52,634 nucleotides of DNA from Lysinibacillus composti (GCF_016908465.1 NZ_JAFBDY010000022.1:1-52634); one strand, 5' to 3'; positions 10,986 through 21,415 are shown, numbered from the stretch's first letter. A program made the numbers and translations. The notes: generated by a model from the letters alone, not told the origin.

Positions 10986-11756
10986 ATGTTTATTGATACA
11001 CATGTTCACCTTAATGCTGATCAGTATGATGAAGACTTACAACAAGTTATTGATCGAGCATTAGAAGCAAAAGTTGAAAAGATGGTTGTTGTAGGCTTTG
11101 ACCGAAAGACCATTGAAAGAGCTATGAAGTTAGCAGATGAATACGAATTTATATATGCAGTTATTGGTTGGCACCCTGTAGATGCAATCGATTGTAAGGA
11201 TGAGGATTTACAATGGATTGAGGAACTTGCAAGTCACCCAAAAGTAGTAGCAATCGGAGAAACAGGTTTAGATTATTACTGGGATAAGTCACCGAAAGAT
11301 GTGCAACAAGCTTTGTTCAGAAAACAGATTCACTTAGCACAAAAATTGAACTTACCAATTGTCATTCATAATCGTGATGCAACAGGAGATGTTGTACAAA
11401 TCCTTCGTGAAGAGAATGCAGCTTCCGTTGGTGGAGTAATGCATTGCTTTAGTGGAAGTGTAGAAACCGCTAAGGAATGTATAAACATGAACTTTATGAT
11501 CAGTTTAGGTGGTCCTGTTACGTTTAAGAATGCAAGAATGCCTAAGGAAGTGGCAAAGGAGATTTCACTCGAGTACTTAATGATTGAAACCGATGCTCCT
11601 TACTTAGCACCACATCCGTTTCGTGGTAAGAGAAATGAGCCATCTTATGTACCTTTAGTTGCAGAAGAAATTGCACGTCAAAAAGGGCTAACAACAGAGG
11701 AAGTGGCACATGCAACAACCCTTAATGCAACCAAGTTTTTTAAATTGGATGTATAA
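10986..11756 (+). CDS. tatD: TatD-family metal-dependent hydrolase (putative DNase)
   Basis: TIM-barrel amidohydrolase of 256 residues, the usual TatD length; members are Mg-dependent 3'-5' nucleases. Metal ligands visible: H6 and H8 in THVHLN, E92 in IGETGLDYYW, then HNRDA, MHCFSGS and the ETDAPYLAP motif near the end. The site before the ATG (AGGCGA) is weak, but no better start exists. The 233 bases upstream hold the metG terminator and no promoter I would commit to. It precedes yabE as in B. subtilis (yabD). Confidence 0.93.
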   Translation: MFIDTHVHLNADQYDEDLQQVIDRALEAKVEKMVVVGFDRKTIERAMKLADEYEFIYAVIGWHPVDAIDCKDEDLQWIEELASHPKVVAIGETGLDYYWDKSPKDVQQALFRKQIHLAQKLNLPIVIHNRDATGDVVQILREENAASVGGVMHCFSGSVETAKECINMNFMISLGGPVTFKNARMPKEVAKEISLEYLMIETDAPYLAPHPFRGKRNEPSYVPLVAEEIARQKGLTTEEVAHATTLNATKFFKLDV

Positions 11757-11832
11757 AATGTCTAAGCGCCTCTAGTACCGCGTTTTGGGCAGGGTTAGCA
11801 TGATGAATCATTTTCGAGAAAATCTATTAAGG

Positions 11833-11861
11833 TTGACAGCTAGAAAATGAACCCGTATAAT
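11833..11861 (+). promoter_or_regulatory. consensus sigma-A promoter of yabE
   Basis: TTGACA, a 17-base spacer, and TATAAT (11856-11861): both hexamers are perfect. Such a match suggests strong basal transcription or control by other means. Confidence 0.85.
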
Positions 11862-11889
11862 CCAACGAGTATTAAGGAGGCGTTTTTTC

Positions 11890-13092
11890 ATGTCAAAAAT
11901 AACCATGAAAAACTTGTTCTCAGGATCATTGAGGAGCAGGCAAACAGCTGTAAAAATTATTTCTGTAGTCTTGTTTGTTTCAATTTTTGCATTTGTTTTC
12001 TACCAGGGAACGAAAACATCCGTTGTTGTTAATGCAGACGGAAAAGAGCAACAAATATCAACACACGCAAAAACTGTTGGTGATCTCCTTGAAGATAAGG
12101 GGATTATCGTTACAAAGTATGATAAAGTTACACCCTCACTGAACACAGAAATCGTCGATGGATTGACGATCGACTGGGAACAGGCAAAAGATATAACCAT
12201 TTTAGTTGACGGTAAAGAGTCAAATATTTGGACAACTGAGAGCAAAGTAAAGGACATTTTGGAAGAAGCTAAAATCGATGTAACAGAGCACGATCAAGTA
12301 TCGCACGCTTTAGATGCAGAAGTTAAAAGCACGGATAAAATTGAAGTTCAGAAGGCATTTCAGTTAACACTTGTCGATGGTAATGCAAAGAAACAAGTAT
12401 GGTCCACTTCGACTACGGTCGCTAACTTTTTAAAACAACAGGGGATTCAATTGAATGAGTTTGATCGTGTTGAAAATAAAAGTGATACACTTATAAAGCC
12501 AAACGATCAAATTAAAGTCGTTCGCGTAGAAAAAGTTACCGATGTAGTGGAAGAGCCGGTTGATTTCGCTGTAGAAACGAGATCAGACTCATCGTTACTA
12601 AAAGGGAAAGAAAAAGTGGTTTCAGAAGGGGAGAAAGGTACAGTGTCTCGTACGTATGAAATCATTAAGAAAAATGGTAAAGTCGTAGATAAAGTTTTAA
12701 AGTCTGAAGAAGTAGTTAAAGAACCAAAAACAAAAGTTGTAGCAGTAGGCTCAAAGGTTGTAACAGCTGCAGTTTCCCGTGGTAGTCAATCGACTTCAGA
12801 AGGAAAAGAGTTTTATGTTACTGCGACAGCCTATACACCATATTGTGAAGGGTGTAGTGGAACGTCTGCATCAGGTATTGACTTACGTGGAAGTTCTAAC
12901 TTAAAAGTAATCGCTGTTGACCCTAACCTAATTCCATTAGGAACAAAAGTATGGGTTGAAGGCTACGGTAATGCTATTGCCGGTGACACTGGCGGTGCTA
13001 TTAAGGGAAATAAAATTGACGTATTAGTACAATCGAAAAGTCAGGCGAAAAATTGGGGACGAAAAAAAGTCCGTATTCGAATTTTAGATTAA
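11890..13092 (+). CDS. yabE: cell-wall-associated protein with ubiquitin-like, G5 and 3D domains (YabE)
   Basis: Secreted or membrane-anchored protein of 400 residues. A basic N-terminus and one hydrophobic segment (about 21-39) are followed by three DUF348 repeats (about 44-72, 102-130, 157-186, each around a VDG or ADGKE turn and a V-x-DLL or DIL helix), a G5 domain (about 226-288) and a C-terminal 3D domain (about 309-400) with the acidic signature AGDTGGAIKGNKIDV. Relatives (RpfB, YocH) act on peptidoglycan, and the 3D fold resembles lytic transglycosylase MltA. AAGGAGG lies 9 bases before the ATG. In B. subtilis yabE is controlled by an antisense RNA from sigma-X/M; I could not find such a promoter here. 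Confidence 0.92.
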   Translation: MSKITMKNLFSGSLRSRQTAVKIISVVLFVSIFAFVFYQGTKTSVVVNADGKEQQISTHAKTVGDLLEDKGIIVTKYDKVTPSLNTEIVDGLTIDWEQAKDITILVDGKESNIWTTESKVKDILEEAKIDVTEHDQVSHALDAEVKSTDKIEVQKAFQLTLVDGNAKKQVWSTSTTVANFLKQQGIQLNEFDRVENKSDTLIKPNDQIKVVRVEKVTDVVEEPVDFAVETRSDSSLLKGKEKVVSEGEKGTVSRTYEIIKKNGKVVDKVLKSEEVVKEPKTKVVAVGSKVVTAAVSRGSQSTSEGKEFYVTATAYTPYCEGCSGTSASGIDLRGSSNLKVIAVDPNLIPLGTKVWVEGYGNAIAGDTGGAIKGNKIDVLVQSKSQAKNWGRKKVRIRILD

Positions 13093-13118
13093 AAAAAATA
13101 TTGAATTCCAAAATGTTT

Positions 13119-13150
13119 AAGTGGGGCCTTTAATAAGCCCCACTTTTTTT
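13119..13150 (+). terminator. terminator after yabE
   Basis: A perfect stem AAGTGGGGC/GCCCCACTT (13119-13127, 13137-13145) is followed by a run of seven T's. Confidence 0.92.
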
Positions 13151-13179
13151 GTTCTTTAGAAGGGAAATGCCTATTGACT

Positions 13180-13268
13180 TGTTTGCGTGCTGAGTGAGAT
13201 CTGTGATACTCACGCGTGTTGCATTTTCGAAGGCGTGAGTGCGAACGAGCCACTTCTGCTTTTCTTTT
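13180..13268 (+). repeat. intergenic repeat family 1, copy upstream of rnmV
   Basis: The 3' end GAACGAGCCACTTCTGCTTTTC matches the family ends at 28535-28571 and 28341-28378. The 5' part has diverged but folds on itself: GCGTG with CACGC and GTGAG with CTCAC. It ends 55 bases before rnmV, in the same direction. The 5' boundary is uncertain. Confidence 0.6.
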
Positions 13269-13322
13269 GTTTTAAGGTTAGTTAAAATGGTCAAAGATAG
13301 TTTTAGAAGAGAGGTACTATTG

Positions 13323-14769
<1,447 letters not shown>

Positions 14770-14825
14770 TTTTAAAAAAACTTTTAATTAAATAAAAAAA
14801 TGGGTATAATTCTATGCAATTTGAG

Positions 14826-14855
14826 TTGACAAGTTTAATTGTCTGCTGATAAAAT
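14826..14855 (+). promoter_or_regulatory. upstream sigma-A promoter of veg
   Basis: TTGACA, an 18-base spacer, and TAAAAT (14850-14855). Confidence 0.6.
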
Positions 14856-14866
14856 ATTTATTTTGT

Positions 14867-14895
14867 TTGACAAATTAAAACGCCTAGGCTATACT
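14867..14895 (+). promoter_or_regulatory. main sigma-A promoter of veg
   Basis: TTGACA, a 17-base spacer, and TATACT (14890-14895), 26 bases before the start codon. The veg promoter of B. subtilis is a standard strong promoter; this one is also near consensus. Confidence 0.85.
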
Positions 14896-14920
14896 GGTTT
14901 ATAGTGAGGTGTATGCAAAA

Positions 14921-15181
14921 ATGCCAAAAACGTTAGCTGACATCAAAAAATCGTTAGATGGTCACTTAGGTAAACGTTTGTTATTAAAAGCAAACGGAGG
15001 TCGCAAGAAAACTGTCGAGTGTGCTGGTGTACTTAGTGAAACTTATCACGCAGTCTTTGTTGTAGAGCTTGATCAAGAAGATAACGCCTGTAAACGTGTG
15101 TCGTATAGTTACACAGATATTTTAACTGAAGCTGTAGAGATTACATTTTTAGATGATGCACAAATTGCCATCGCTAAATAA
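14921..15181 (+). CDS. veg: Veg protein
   Basis: Small 86-residue cytoplasmic protein that in B. subtilis stimulates biofilm gene expression, apparently by countering the repressor SinR. It matches Veg throughout: [19 protein letters not shown], then KANGGRKKT and [12 protein letters not shown]. The ATG is 9 bases after TGAGGTG. Two promoters before and a perfect terminator after make it a single-gene unit. In B. subtilis yabG lies between rsmA and veg; it is absent here. Confidence 0.95.
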   Translation: MPKTLADIKKSLDGHLGKRLLLKANGGRKKTVECAGVLSETYHAVFVVELDQEDNACKRVSYSYTDILTEAVEITFLDDAQIAIAK

Positions 15182-15207
15182 GATCTAGTACTCATTTTTA
15201 TATTTTG

Positions 15208-15237
15208 AAAAACACTCATTTTTATGAGTGTTTTTTT
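15208..15237 (+). terminator. terminator after veg
   Basis: A perfect 12-bp stem (15208-15219 with 15224-15235) has a 4-base loop and a seven-T tail. Confidence 0.93.
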
Positions 15238-15254
15238 ATTTCTTGTACATACTA
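15226..15254 (+). promoter_or_regulatory. sigma-G-type forespore promoter of sspF
   Basis: GAGTG (15226-15230; consensus GHATR, 4 of 5), a 17-base spacer, and CATACTA (15248-15254; exact CATNNTA). The -35 lies in the right arm of the veg terminator. Placement and target fit a late forespore gene. Confidence 0.7.
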
Positions 15255-15292
15255 CGTTTGTCAACCTACTTGTTTTAAAGGAGGAAAACTGC

Positions 15293-15493
15293 ATGGCCAG
15301 AAGAAGAGGTATCATGTCGAATCGTCTAAAAGAAGAGATTGCCAAGGAACTCGGATTTTATGATGTAGTCGAACGTGAAGGCTGGGGTGGAATAAAGTCA
15401 CGTGATGCAGGGAACCTGGTAAAGCGAGCGATTGAAATGGCCCAAGAAGGTCTAGCACAACAGCAAGCAAACCAAAACAATCAAAATAAGTAA
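15293..15493 (+). CDS. sspF: small acid-soluble spore protein, minor alpha/beta type
   Basis: DNA-binding spore protein of 66 residues made in the forespore. It carries the alpha/beta SASP pattern: [21 protein letters not shown], then [22 protein letters not shown]. It ends in a glutamine- and asparagine-rich tail. The Gly-Trp-Gly-Gly segment is typical of SspF. The ATG lies 8 bases after AAAGGAGG. It has its own sigma-G-type promoter and terminator. Confidence 0.95.
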   Translation: MARRRGIMSNRLKEEIAKELGFYDVVEREGWGGIKSRDAGNLVKRAIEMAQEGLAQQQANQNNQNK

Positions 15494-15506
15494 AGTTGAC
15501 AAGTTA

Positions 15507-15547
15507 AGCCAATAGTACTCACTAAAAGGGGTGCTATTGGCTTTTTA
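15507..15547 (+). terminator. terminator after sspF
   Basis: AGCCAATAGTAC (15507-15518) pairs with GTGCTATTGGCT (15531-15542), one G-U, followed by TTTTT. Confidence 0.9.
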
Positions 15548-15592
15548 TTCAATTTTGTCTAGTTGAGGTCAGATTAATAGAATGTTAGATTA

Positions 15593-15645
15593 AAGCAATG
15601 ATACTCGGGCGAGGAAATGCTATTGGCTCCACTTTTCTTTTTACA
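15593..15645 (+). repeat. diverged duplicate of the sspF terminator
   Basis: An arm with GATACTC, then TGCTATTGGCT (15618-15628, identical to 15532-15542) and CCACTTTTC repeat the layout of the sspF terminator 86 bases upstream. Pairing of the left arm is now poor. Confidence 0.5.
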
Positions 15646-15721
15646 TTATGGTAAAATTAATGAACAGTTAGAAAGTCCTTTTTCCATATTTGGATGATGA
15701 CCGTTTTTAGGAGGATACGAA

Positions 15722-16588
15722 ATGCTTTATGTAAAAGCACCTGCAAAAATAAATTTAACATTAGATGTGCTATATAAACGACCAGACCAATACCACGAAG
15801 TTGAAATGATTATGACAACAGTTGATTTAGCGGATCGAATAGGACTTGATTCGAGAAAAGATGGACAAATCTTAATTAGTTCTTCAAGCGGCTTTATACC
15901 TAACGACAGTCGTAATCTTGCCTACCAAGCAGCTCAATTATTAAAAGATACATATGGCATACAGGAAGGTGTTTTAATTACCATCGATAAACAGATTCCG
16001 ATTGCTGCAGGCTTAGCAGGAGGTAGCAGTGATGCAGCTGCCACATTACGAGGGTTAAATAAACTTTGGAATTTAAATTTATCATTGGATACATTAGCTG
16101 AACTTGGTGCAAAAATTGGATCTGACGTTTCATTTTGTGTATATGGGGGTACTGCTTTAGCAACAGGACGAGGTGAAAAAATTCAGGAACTTCCTGCACC
16201 GCCTACTTGCTGGGTAGTTTTAGCGAAACCTAAAATTGGTGTCTCTACCGCACAAGTTTACGGAGCACTCCGACTCGACGAGGTAAAACATCCAAATACA
16301 AAACAAATGATCGAAGCAATTGAAACGGAAAATTATGATTTAATGTGTGATTCAGTAGGGAATGTGTTAGAGACTGTAACTTTTAACTTACATCCTGAAG
16401 TAGTGATGATTAAAGAACAAATGAAACGCTTTGGAGCAGATGCTGTGTTAATGAGTGGTAGTGGGCCAACTGTGTTTGGATTAGTAGATAGTGAGTCTCG
16501 ACTTAGCAGAATTTATAATGGTTTAAGAGGATTTTGTGAAGAAGTTTTTGCGATACGTATGTTAGGGGAAAGAAATTCACTTGATTAA
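15722..16588 (+). CDS. ispE: 4-diphosphocytidyl-2-C-methyl-D-erythritol kinase
   Basis: GHMP-family kinase of the MEP isoprenoid pathway; it phosphorylates the 2-hydroxyl of CDP-methylerythritol. The 288-residue protein has the substrate-binding start APAKINLTL, the glycine-rich ATP motif [17 protein letters not shown] (93-109) and the C-terminal [11 protein letters not shown] loop. AGGAGG lies 6 bases before the ATG. An extended -10 TGGTAAAAT about 70 bases upstream may be its promoter. Followed by repeat family 2 and purR. Confidence 0.96.
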   Translation: MLYVKAPAKINLTLDVLYKRPDQYHEVEMIMTTVDLADRIGLDSRKDGQILISSSSGFIPNDSRNLAYQAAQLLKDTYGIQEGVLITIDKQIPIAAGLAGGSSDAAATLRGLNKLWNLNLSLDTLAELGAKIGSDVSFCVYGGTALATGRGEKIQELPAPPTCWVVLAKPKIGVSTAQVYGALRLDEVKHPNTKQMIEAIETENYDLMCDSVGNVLETVTFNLHPEVVMIKEQMKRFGADAVLMSGSGPTVFGLVDSESRLSRIYNGLRGFCEEVFAIRMLGERNSLD

Positions 16589-16723
16589 ATACGTACATTT
16601 ATGTTACTTTTTCTATAAAATATTCGTGTTTATCTTTATTCAGCAAATCCTTAATTTTTTTGTACCGAAAGCTGGCGACGGGTTTGAAGATTCCCTCTTT
16701 AGGTGGGGAAGAATTCAGTGTCG

Positions 16724-16921
16724 ACTGAATGAAGATAAGCCCCGGCGGATGTCACAAGTTATCGGCGGAGTCTTATGATGTTAGCCAAAGAACGTCGCAT
16801 TCCTGCAATGGCTATTAACAACATCTTGCTCCTACATAGCTTAGCGAGCTCGTTGAAAAACAATCTTGTTGACCTAAGCACAAAGTTAAATTACGGACTC
16901 AGGTTCGCCGAGGCATAATTG
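16724..16921 (+). repeat. intergenic repeat family 2, copy A (upstream of purR)
   Basis: Shares with the copy at 50292-50481 an ordered set of blocks: GAATGAAGATAA, CCGGYGG, ATGTTAGCC, TTGTTGRCCTAAGCA, GGAC and a terminal GGCRTAATTG. GTTAGCCA pairs with TGGCTATTAAC, and CTCAGG-TTCG-CCGAG forms a hairpin near the end. A GGAG followed by ATG opens a 46-codon frame (16778-16918) I do not count as a gene. It fills most of the 365-base ispE-purR gap; 16589-16723 shows nothing else. Confidence 0.8.
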
Positions 16922-16953
16922 ATTATTATATATATTGATTAGGAGAGTGTCGC

Positions 16954-17781
16954 ATGAAATGGAAGCGAAGTGAACGCCTTGTCGATATGACTTATTACTT
17001 ACTTGAGCATCCACATCAACTGATTCCACTTACTTATTTTTCAGACTTATACAATTCCGCCAAGTCTTCAATTAGTGAGGATTTGACAATTGTAAAGGAC
17101 ACATTTGAAGAAAAAGGGATTGGGCTATTGGTGACAGTTCCAGGGGCTGCTGGAGGAGTTAAATATATTCCGAAAATGTCTGATGAGGAAGTACGAGAGA
17201 TTATTCAGACGCTAATTTCAGAATTAAGTCAATCGGATCGATTATTACCTGGTGGTTATTTGTTTATGACGGATTTACTTGGAAACCCGGAATTAATAAA
17301 CCGAGTCGGAAAAGTTTTTGCAAGTGTATATGCCGACCAACATATTGATGTCATTATGACTGTAGCAACGAAGGGGATTTCCATTGCCCATTCCATCGCT
17401 AGACATTTAAACGTACCAGTAGTTGTAGTTCGCCGGGATAGTAAAGTGACAGAAGGGTCAACAGTAAGCATTAATTATGTTTCTGGGTCTTCTCGACGTA
17501 TCCAGACAATGGTATTATCAAAGCGTAGCATGAAAAGCGGTCAACGCGTTCTGATTACCGACGATTTCATGAAAGTCGGTGGTACAATGAATGGGATGAA
17601 AAACTTACTTGAAGAGTTTGATTGTGAACTAGCAGGAATCGCTGTTCTCGTAGAGGCAGAACATGCAGATGATACACTTGTTGATGATTACTATTCTTTA
17701 GTAAAGCTTCATGCAGTTAATGAAAAGGATCGAACAATAGCTTTAAGTGAAGGAAATTATTTTTCAAAGGGGAGAAATTAA
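16954..17781 (+). CDS. purR: purine operon repressor PurR
   Basis: Represses purine synthesis genes in Gram-positive bacteria; PRPP, or ppGpp competing with it, tunes DNA binding. The 275 residues comprise an N-terminal winged helix (about 1-70) and a phosphoribosyltransferase-like domain with the PRPP motif VLITDDFMKVGGT (199-211). The ATG follows AGGAGAG. ridA begins directly at its stop, the purR-yabJ pair of B. subtilis. I saw no PurBox in the upstream region, which is occupied by a repeat. Confidence 0.96.
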   Translation: MKWKRSERLVDMTYYLLEHPHQLIPLTYFSDLYNSAKSSISEDLTIVKDTFEEKGIGLLVTVPGAAGGVKYIPKMSDEEVREIIQTLISELSQSDRLLPGGYLFMTDLLGNPELINRVGKVFASVYADQHIDVIMTVATKGISIAHSIARHLNVPVVVVRRDSKVTEGSTVSINYVSGSSRRIQTMVLSKRSMKSGQRVLITDDFMKVGGTMNGMKNLLEEFDCELAGIAVLVEAEHADDTLVDDYYSLVKLHAVNEKDRTIALSEGNYFSKGRN

Positions 17782-18156
17782 ATGAAAACAATTTCAACAA
17801 CAAAAGCACCAGCTGCAATCGGGCCATATGCACAAGCAATCGTGGCGAATGGTTTCTTAATTAGTTCTGGGCAAATTCCATTAACAGCAGAAGGTGAATT
17901 AGTTGAAGGTGATATCGTAGCCCAGACTAACCAGGTATTCGAAAATATTAAAGCTGTATTAGCGGAAGCTGGATTATCATTAAACAATGTAATCAAAACA
18001 ACAGTATTTTTAAAGGACATGAATGATTTTGCAGCTATGAATGAAGCTTATGCAACAAATTTTGGCGATCATAAACCATCCCGCTCTGCAGTAGAGGTTG
18101 CTAGATTACCAAAAGACGTTAAAGTAGAAATAGAAGTTATAGCCGTCTTTGAATAG
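17782..18156 (+). CDS. ridA: RidA family 2-iminobutanoate/2-iminopropanoate deaminase
   Basis: Trimeric enzyme (YabJ) that hydrolyses reactive enamine or imine intermediates released by PLP enzymes, protecting other PLP enzymes. All 124 residues follow the family: [17 protein letters not shown], and the active-site R101 in [19 protein letters not shown]. The start codon abuts the purR stop and its binding site AAAGGGGAG lies inside purR. Confidence 0.96.
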   Translation: MKTISTTKAPAAIGPYAQAIVANGFLISSGQIPLTAEGELVEGDIVAQTNQVFENIKAVLAEAGLSLNNVIKTTVFLKDMNDFAAMNEAYATNFGDHKPSRSAVEVARLPKDVKVEIEVIAVFE

Positions 18157-18171
18157 AATAATATTTACAGG

Positions 18172-18208
18172 AATCTGATGAACTTTGATAGAGTTCATCA
18201 GATTTTTT
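18172..18208 (+). terminator. terminator after ridA
   Basis: AATCTGATGAACT (18172-18184) pairs with AGTTCATCAGATT (18192-18204), followed by a T-run. Confidence 0.92.
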
Positions 18209-18268
18209 TATACTAAACTATTAAGTTTTTAAAAAAATATAATTATTTTGAAAATTTTTATAAAACTA
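18209..18268 (+). promoter_or_regulatory. AT-rich tract before spoVG, likely AbrB-bound
   Basis: Sixty bases of almost pure A and T with phased A- and T-tracts lie just upstream of the sigma-H -35. In B. subtilis AbrB binds the equivalent tract to repress spoVG. Binding here is inferred from position and composition. Confidence 0.5.
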
Positions 18269-18295
18269 GAAGGAAATTTAAAATTTTTGTAGAAT
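18269..18295 (+). promoter_or_regulatory. sigma-H promoter of spoVG
   Basis: GAAGGAAAT (18269-18277) fits RNAGGAWWW exactly. After an 11-base spacer, GTAGAAT (18289-18295) fits RNNGAAT exactly. Confidence 0.85.
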
Positions 18296-18337
18296 CTTAA
18301 TATTTCAAAGGCATCATAGAGGAGAGGAGTGAGTAGA

Positions 18338-18628
18338 ATGGAGGTTACTGACGTAAGATTACGTCGTGTGCAAACTGATGGTCGCATGCGTGCGATTGCT
18401 TCAATCACGCTTGACGATGAGTTTGTTGTACATGATATTCGCGTGATAGATGGAAATACTGGTTTATTCGTAGCAATGCCAAGTAAACGAACACCAGATG
18501 GAGAATTCCGCGATATCGCACATCCAATTAATTCTGGAACACGTAACAAAATTCAAGAAGTAGTTTTAGCTGCTTATCACGCAACAAGTGATGAAGAAGT
18601 ACCACAATTAGAAGAAGCAAATGCATAA
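18338..18628 (+). CDS. spoVG: SpoVG, RNA-binding regulator
   Basis: Small nucleic-acid-binding regulator; in B. subtilis it is needed for normal septation and cortex formation, and in other Firmicutes it affects virulence and capsule genes. The 96 residues begin [20 protein letters not shown] and include the core [19 protein letters not shown], nearly identical to B. subtilis. The ATG lies 6 bases after AGGAGTG. A sigma-H promoter and an AT-rich upstream tract give the classic AbrB-controlled unit. Confidence 0.97.
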   Translation: MEVTDVRLRRVQTDGRMRAIASITLDDEFVVHDIRVIDGNTGLFVAMPSKRTPDGEFRDIAHPINSGTRNKIQEVVLAAYHATSDEEVPQLEEANA

Positions 18629-18640
18629 TTTCAACGAATG

Positions 18641-18673
18641 AGAGCCACTCCTATATGAGAAGGCTCTTTTTTG
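18641..18673 (+). terminator. terminator after spoVG
   Basis: AGAGCC (18641-18646) pairs with GGCTCT (18662-18667) and is followed by TTTTTT. Confidence 0.8.
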
Positions 18674-18769
18674 TTGTTATTATCATAAATTATTAACTTC
18701 ATTAAATAAAAAGCTATAAAGGGTAGAGATGAGTACAAATGGCCTCACACATTATCAGTGGGGATCCAA

Positions 18770-18900
18770 GGTTAGATTGACCATCGATATGCACGGCTTA
18801 AATTCTCCGACAAGTCGTAAAATTTATATTGTCGTCTCGACCTTCGTGTTGGAACTAGCAGAATTCAAAATCCGGAAGCAATGAAGCTAACACGTAATTG
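18770..18900 (+). repeat. intergenic repeat family 2, eroded copy B (upstream of glmU)
   Basis: AATTCAAAATCCGGA (18862-18876) is identical to 50444-50458. GTAATTG follows at almost the same distance (17 versus 16 bases), and GTTGG precedes it in both. Further left the match is patchy (an ACGGCT block, TCGT). It lies in the 377-base gap before glmU, in the same direction. Confidence 0.55.
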
Positions 18901-18941
18901 ATAAATTAGATATTGTCACTCGATTGTCAAGCTAAGTCACC

Positions 18942-18970
18942 TTGAAATTTGAGTGAATTTACTATATAGT
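18942..18970 (+). promoter_or_regulatory. sigma-A promoter of glmU-prs
   Basis: TTGAAA, a 17-base spacer, and TATAGT (18965-18970), 35 bases before the glmU start and just beyond the repeat copy. Confidence 0.7.
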
Positions 18971-19005
18971 CTTAAGAGAAAATGACCAAAATTGGAGGAC
19001 TTACA

Positions 19006-20376
19006 ATGACTAACGTTTTTGCGGTAATACTTGCAGCAGGTCAAGGAACTCGCATGAAGTCCAAATTATATAAAGTGCTTCATCCTGTTTGTGGAAAGCC
19101 AATGGTAGAACATGTAGTCGATCACATCCAATCATTAGATGTGGAGAGGATTGTTACAATTGTTGGCCATGGAGCAGAAAAAGTAAAAGAACAACTTGGT
19201 GATAAGAGTGAATACGTATTACAAGCAGAACAATTAGGAACTGCCCATGCTGTTATGCAAGCAGAATCTAATTTATCTTCACTTGAAGGTACAACATTAG
19301 TTGTTTGTGGCGATACACCATTAATTCGTCCCGAAACAATGAAAGCGCTTCTTGAGCATCATGTTGCCCAAAAAGCAAAGGCTACAATCTTAACAGCTGT
19401 TGCGGAAAATCCAACTGGTTACGGTCGCATAATTCGTAATGCGGAAGGTCAAGTGGCACAAATTGTTGAGCAAAAAGATGCTTCACCTGAACAACAATTA
19501 GTTAAAGAAATTAATACGGGAACTTATTGCTTTGATAATAAAGCATTATTTGATGCGTTAAAGCTCGTAAATAATGAAAATGCACAAGGTGAATACTACT
19601 TACCAGATGTAATTGAAATCTTACAAAAACAAGGCGAAATTGTTTCTGCCTTTGCTTGTGAAAGTTTTGATGAAACATTAGGTGTTAATGATCGAGTAGC
19701 TTTATCACAAGCCGAACAAATTATGCGTGCACGTATTAATGAAAAACATATGCGAAACGGTGTAACGATTATCAACCCTGAAACAACACATATTGGTGCT
19801 GAGGTAAATATTGGACCTGACACAATTATTAAACCCGGTGTTATAATTGAGGGGAAAACAATGATCGGTGAAGATTGTATCATTGGTCCTAATAGTCAAA
19901 TTACTAATAGCCAAATTGGAGACCGTACGTCTATTCTTAACTCTGTTGTTACGAATAGTATTGTTGGTGAAGATACGGCAGTTGGTCCGTTTGCACACTT
20001 GCGCCCTGATTCACAGCTTGGAAACCATGTGAAAATTGGTAACTTTGTTGAAGTGAAGAAAAGTACTTTAGGTAATGAAACAAAGGTATCTCATTTAAGC
20101 TATATTGGAGATGCTGAAGTAGGAAATAATGTTAATGTTGGCTGTGGTTCCATCACAGTTAACTATGATGGTAAAAATAAATATAAAACAGTAATTGAAG
20201 ATAATGTTTTTGTAGGTTGCAATTCTAACCTAGTTGCACCTGTGACACTAGGTGAAGGCTCATTTATCGCTGCTGGTTCTACGATTACTAAAGAGGTACC
20301 AGAAAGTGCGTTAGCCATTGCCCGTGCACGACAAGAGAATAAACTAGAATACGTAAAGAAATTAAATTCAAAATAA
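19006..20376 (+). CDS. glmU: bifunctional UDP-N-acetylglucosamine pyrophosphorylase / glucosamine-1-phosphate acetyltransferase
   Basis: Makes UDP-GlcNAc, the precursor of peptidoglycan and teichoic acids, by acetylating glucosamine-1-phosphate and then adding UMP. The 456-residue protein has the uridylyltransferase signature [18 protein letters not shown] (9-26) and a C-terminal left-handed beta-helix of hexapeptide repeats (about 250-456) holding the acetyl-transfer site. I start at the ATG after TTGGAGG; an ATG eight codons earlier lacks a site. prs follows 28 bases on, as in B. subtilis. Confidence 0.97.
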   Translation: MTNVFAVILAAGQGTRMKSKLYKVLHPVCGKPMVEHVVDHIQSLDVERIVTIVGHGAEKVKEQLGDKSEYVLQAEQLGTAHAVMQAESNLSSLEGTTLVVCGDTPLIRPETMKALLEHHVAQKAKATILTAVAENPTGYGRIIRNAEGQVAQIVEQKDASPEQQLVKEINTGTYCFDNKALFDALKLVNNENAQGEYYLPDVIEILQKQGEIVSAFACESFDETLGVNDRVALSQAEQIMRARINEKHMRNGVTIINPETTHIGAEVNIGPDTIIKPGVIIEGKTMIGEDCIIGPNSQITNSQIGDRTSILNSVVTNSIVGEDTAVGPFAHLRPDSQLGNHVKIGNFVEVKKSTLGNETKVSHLSYIGDAEVGNNVNVGCGSITVNYDGKNKYKTVIEDNVFVGCNSNLVAPVTLGEGSFIAAGSTITKEVPESALAIARARQENKLEYVKKLNSK

Positions 20377-20404
20377 ATTTTTTTAAAATTTTTAGGAGGC
20401 CATC

Positions 20405-21364
20405 ATGCCGTATCAATATGCAGATTCAAAATTAAAAATCTTTTCACTTAATTCAAACTATCCATTAGCACATGAAATCGCAGAATTAATGGGCGTAGAA
20501 CTTGGTAAATCGTCTGTTAAACACTTCAGTGATGGGGAAGTTCAAATTAGCATTGAAGAAAGTATCCGTGGGTGTGATGTGTTCGTAGTGCAATCAACTT
20601 CAGCTCCAGTTAATGAACATTTAATGGAACTATTAATAATGGTTGACGCTTTAAAACGTGCATCAGCGCGTACAATTAACGTTGTTATTCCTTATTATGG
20701 TTATGCCCGACAAGATCGTAAAGCAAAAGCTCGTGAACCAATTACTGCTAAATTAGTTGCAAACCTTTTAGAAACTGCTGGAGCAAATCGTGTTATCGTA
20801 TTAGATTTACATGCTCCACAAATTCAAGGTTTCTTTGATATATTAATTGACCACCTTGTGGCTGTTCCAATTCTTTCTGATTACTTTAAAACAAAAGATA
20901 TTAATCCTGAAGATATTTGTATTGTATCACCTGACCATGGTGGTGTGACACGTGCTCGTAAAATGGCAGAGCGTCTTAAAGCACCGATTGCTATTATCGA
21001 TAAGCGCCGTCCAAAGCCCAATGTTGCCGAAGTAATGAACATCGTGGGTAATGTTGAAGGCAAAGTATGTATCTTAATAGATGATATCATTGATACTGCT
21101 GGAACAATTACAATTGGAGCTAACGCTTTAATGGAGTCAGGTGCTAAAGAAGTTTACGCTTGCTGTTCACACCCAGTATTATCTGGACCTGCAATTGAAC
21201 GTATTGAAAACTCTGCTATTAAAGAATTAATAGTTACTAATACAATTCAATTAAGTGAAGAGAAAAGATCTCCAAAAATTAAACAATTATCTGTTGCACC
21301 ATTAATGGCAGAAGCTATTTCTCGCGTATACGAAAACAAATCCGTAAGTACATTATTTGATTAA
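20405..21364 (+). CDS. prs: ribose-phosphate pyrophosphokinase
   Basis: Makes PRPP from ribose-5-phosphate and ATP, feeding purine, pyrimidine, NAD, histidine and tryptophan synthesis; PRPP is also the PurR effector and the HprT substrate, both encoded in this window. The 319-residue protein shows the ATP loop [20 protein letters not shown] (97-116), [13 protein letters not shown] (133-145) and the PRPP motif [13 protein letters not shown] (222-234). One oddity: the usual Pro of FFDIPIDHL is Leu147. AGGAGG precedes the ATG. Confidence 0.97.
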   Translation: MPYQYADSKLKIFSLNSNYPLAHEIAELMGVELGKSSVKHFSDGEVQISIEESIRGCDVFVVQSTSAPVNEHLMELLIMVDALKRASARTINVVIPYYGYARQDRKAKAREPITAKLVANLLETAGANRVIVLDLHAPQIQGFFDILIDHLVAVPILSDYFKTKDINPEDICIVSPDHGGVTRARKMAERLKAPIAIIDKRRPKPNVAEVMNIVGNVEGKVCILIDDIIDTAGTITIGANALMESGAKEVYACCSHPVLSGPAIERIENSAIKELIVTNTIQLSEEKRSPKIKQLSVAPLMAEAISRVYENKSVSTLFD

Positions 21365-21374
21365 TATGACCTTC

Positions 21375-21415
21375 AAGCCTGGTAGCTGTCAATTGACAGC
21401 TACTAGGCTTTTTAT
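21375..21415 (+). terminator. terminator after prs
   Basis: An 18-bp near-perfect stem centred at 21392/21393, with a perfect GTAGCTGTCAA/TTGACAGCTAC core and one interior mismatch, ends in TTTTT. Confidence 0.9.

Noticed and set aside
13093..13322. antisense promoter of sigma-X/M type opposing yabE
   Set aside because: No TGTAAC-N16-CGTC-like pair was found on the minus strand in or after yabE.
16581..16778. 65-codon frame after ispE
   Set aside because: It runs through non-coding sequence into repeat family 2, has no ribosome binding site and an unlikely composition.
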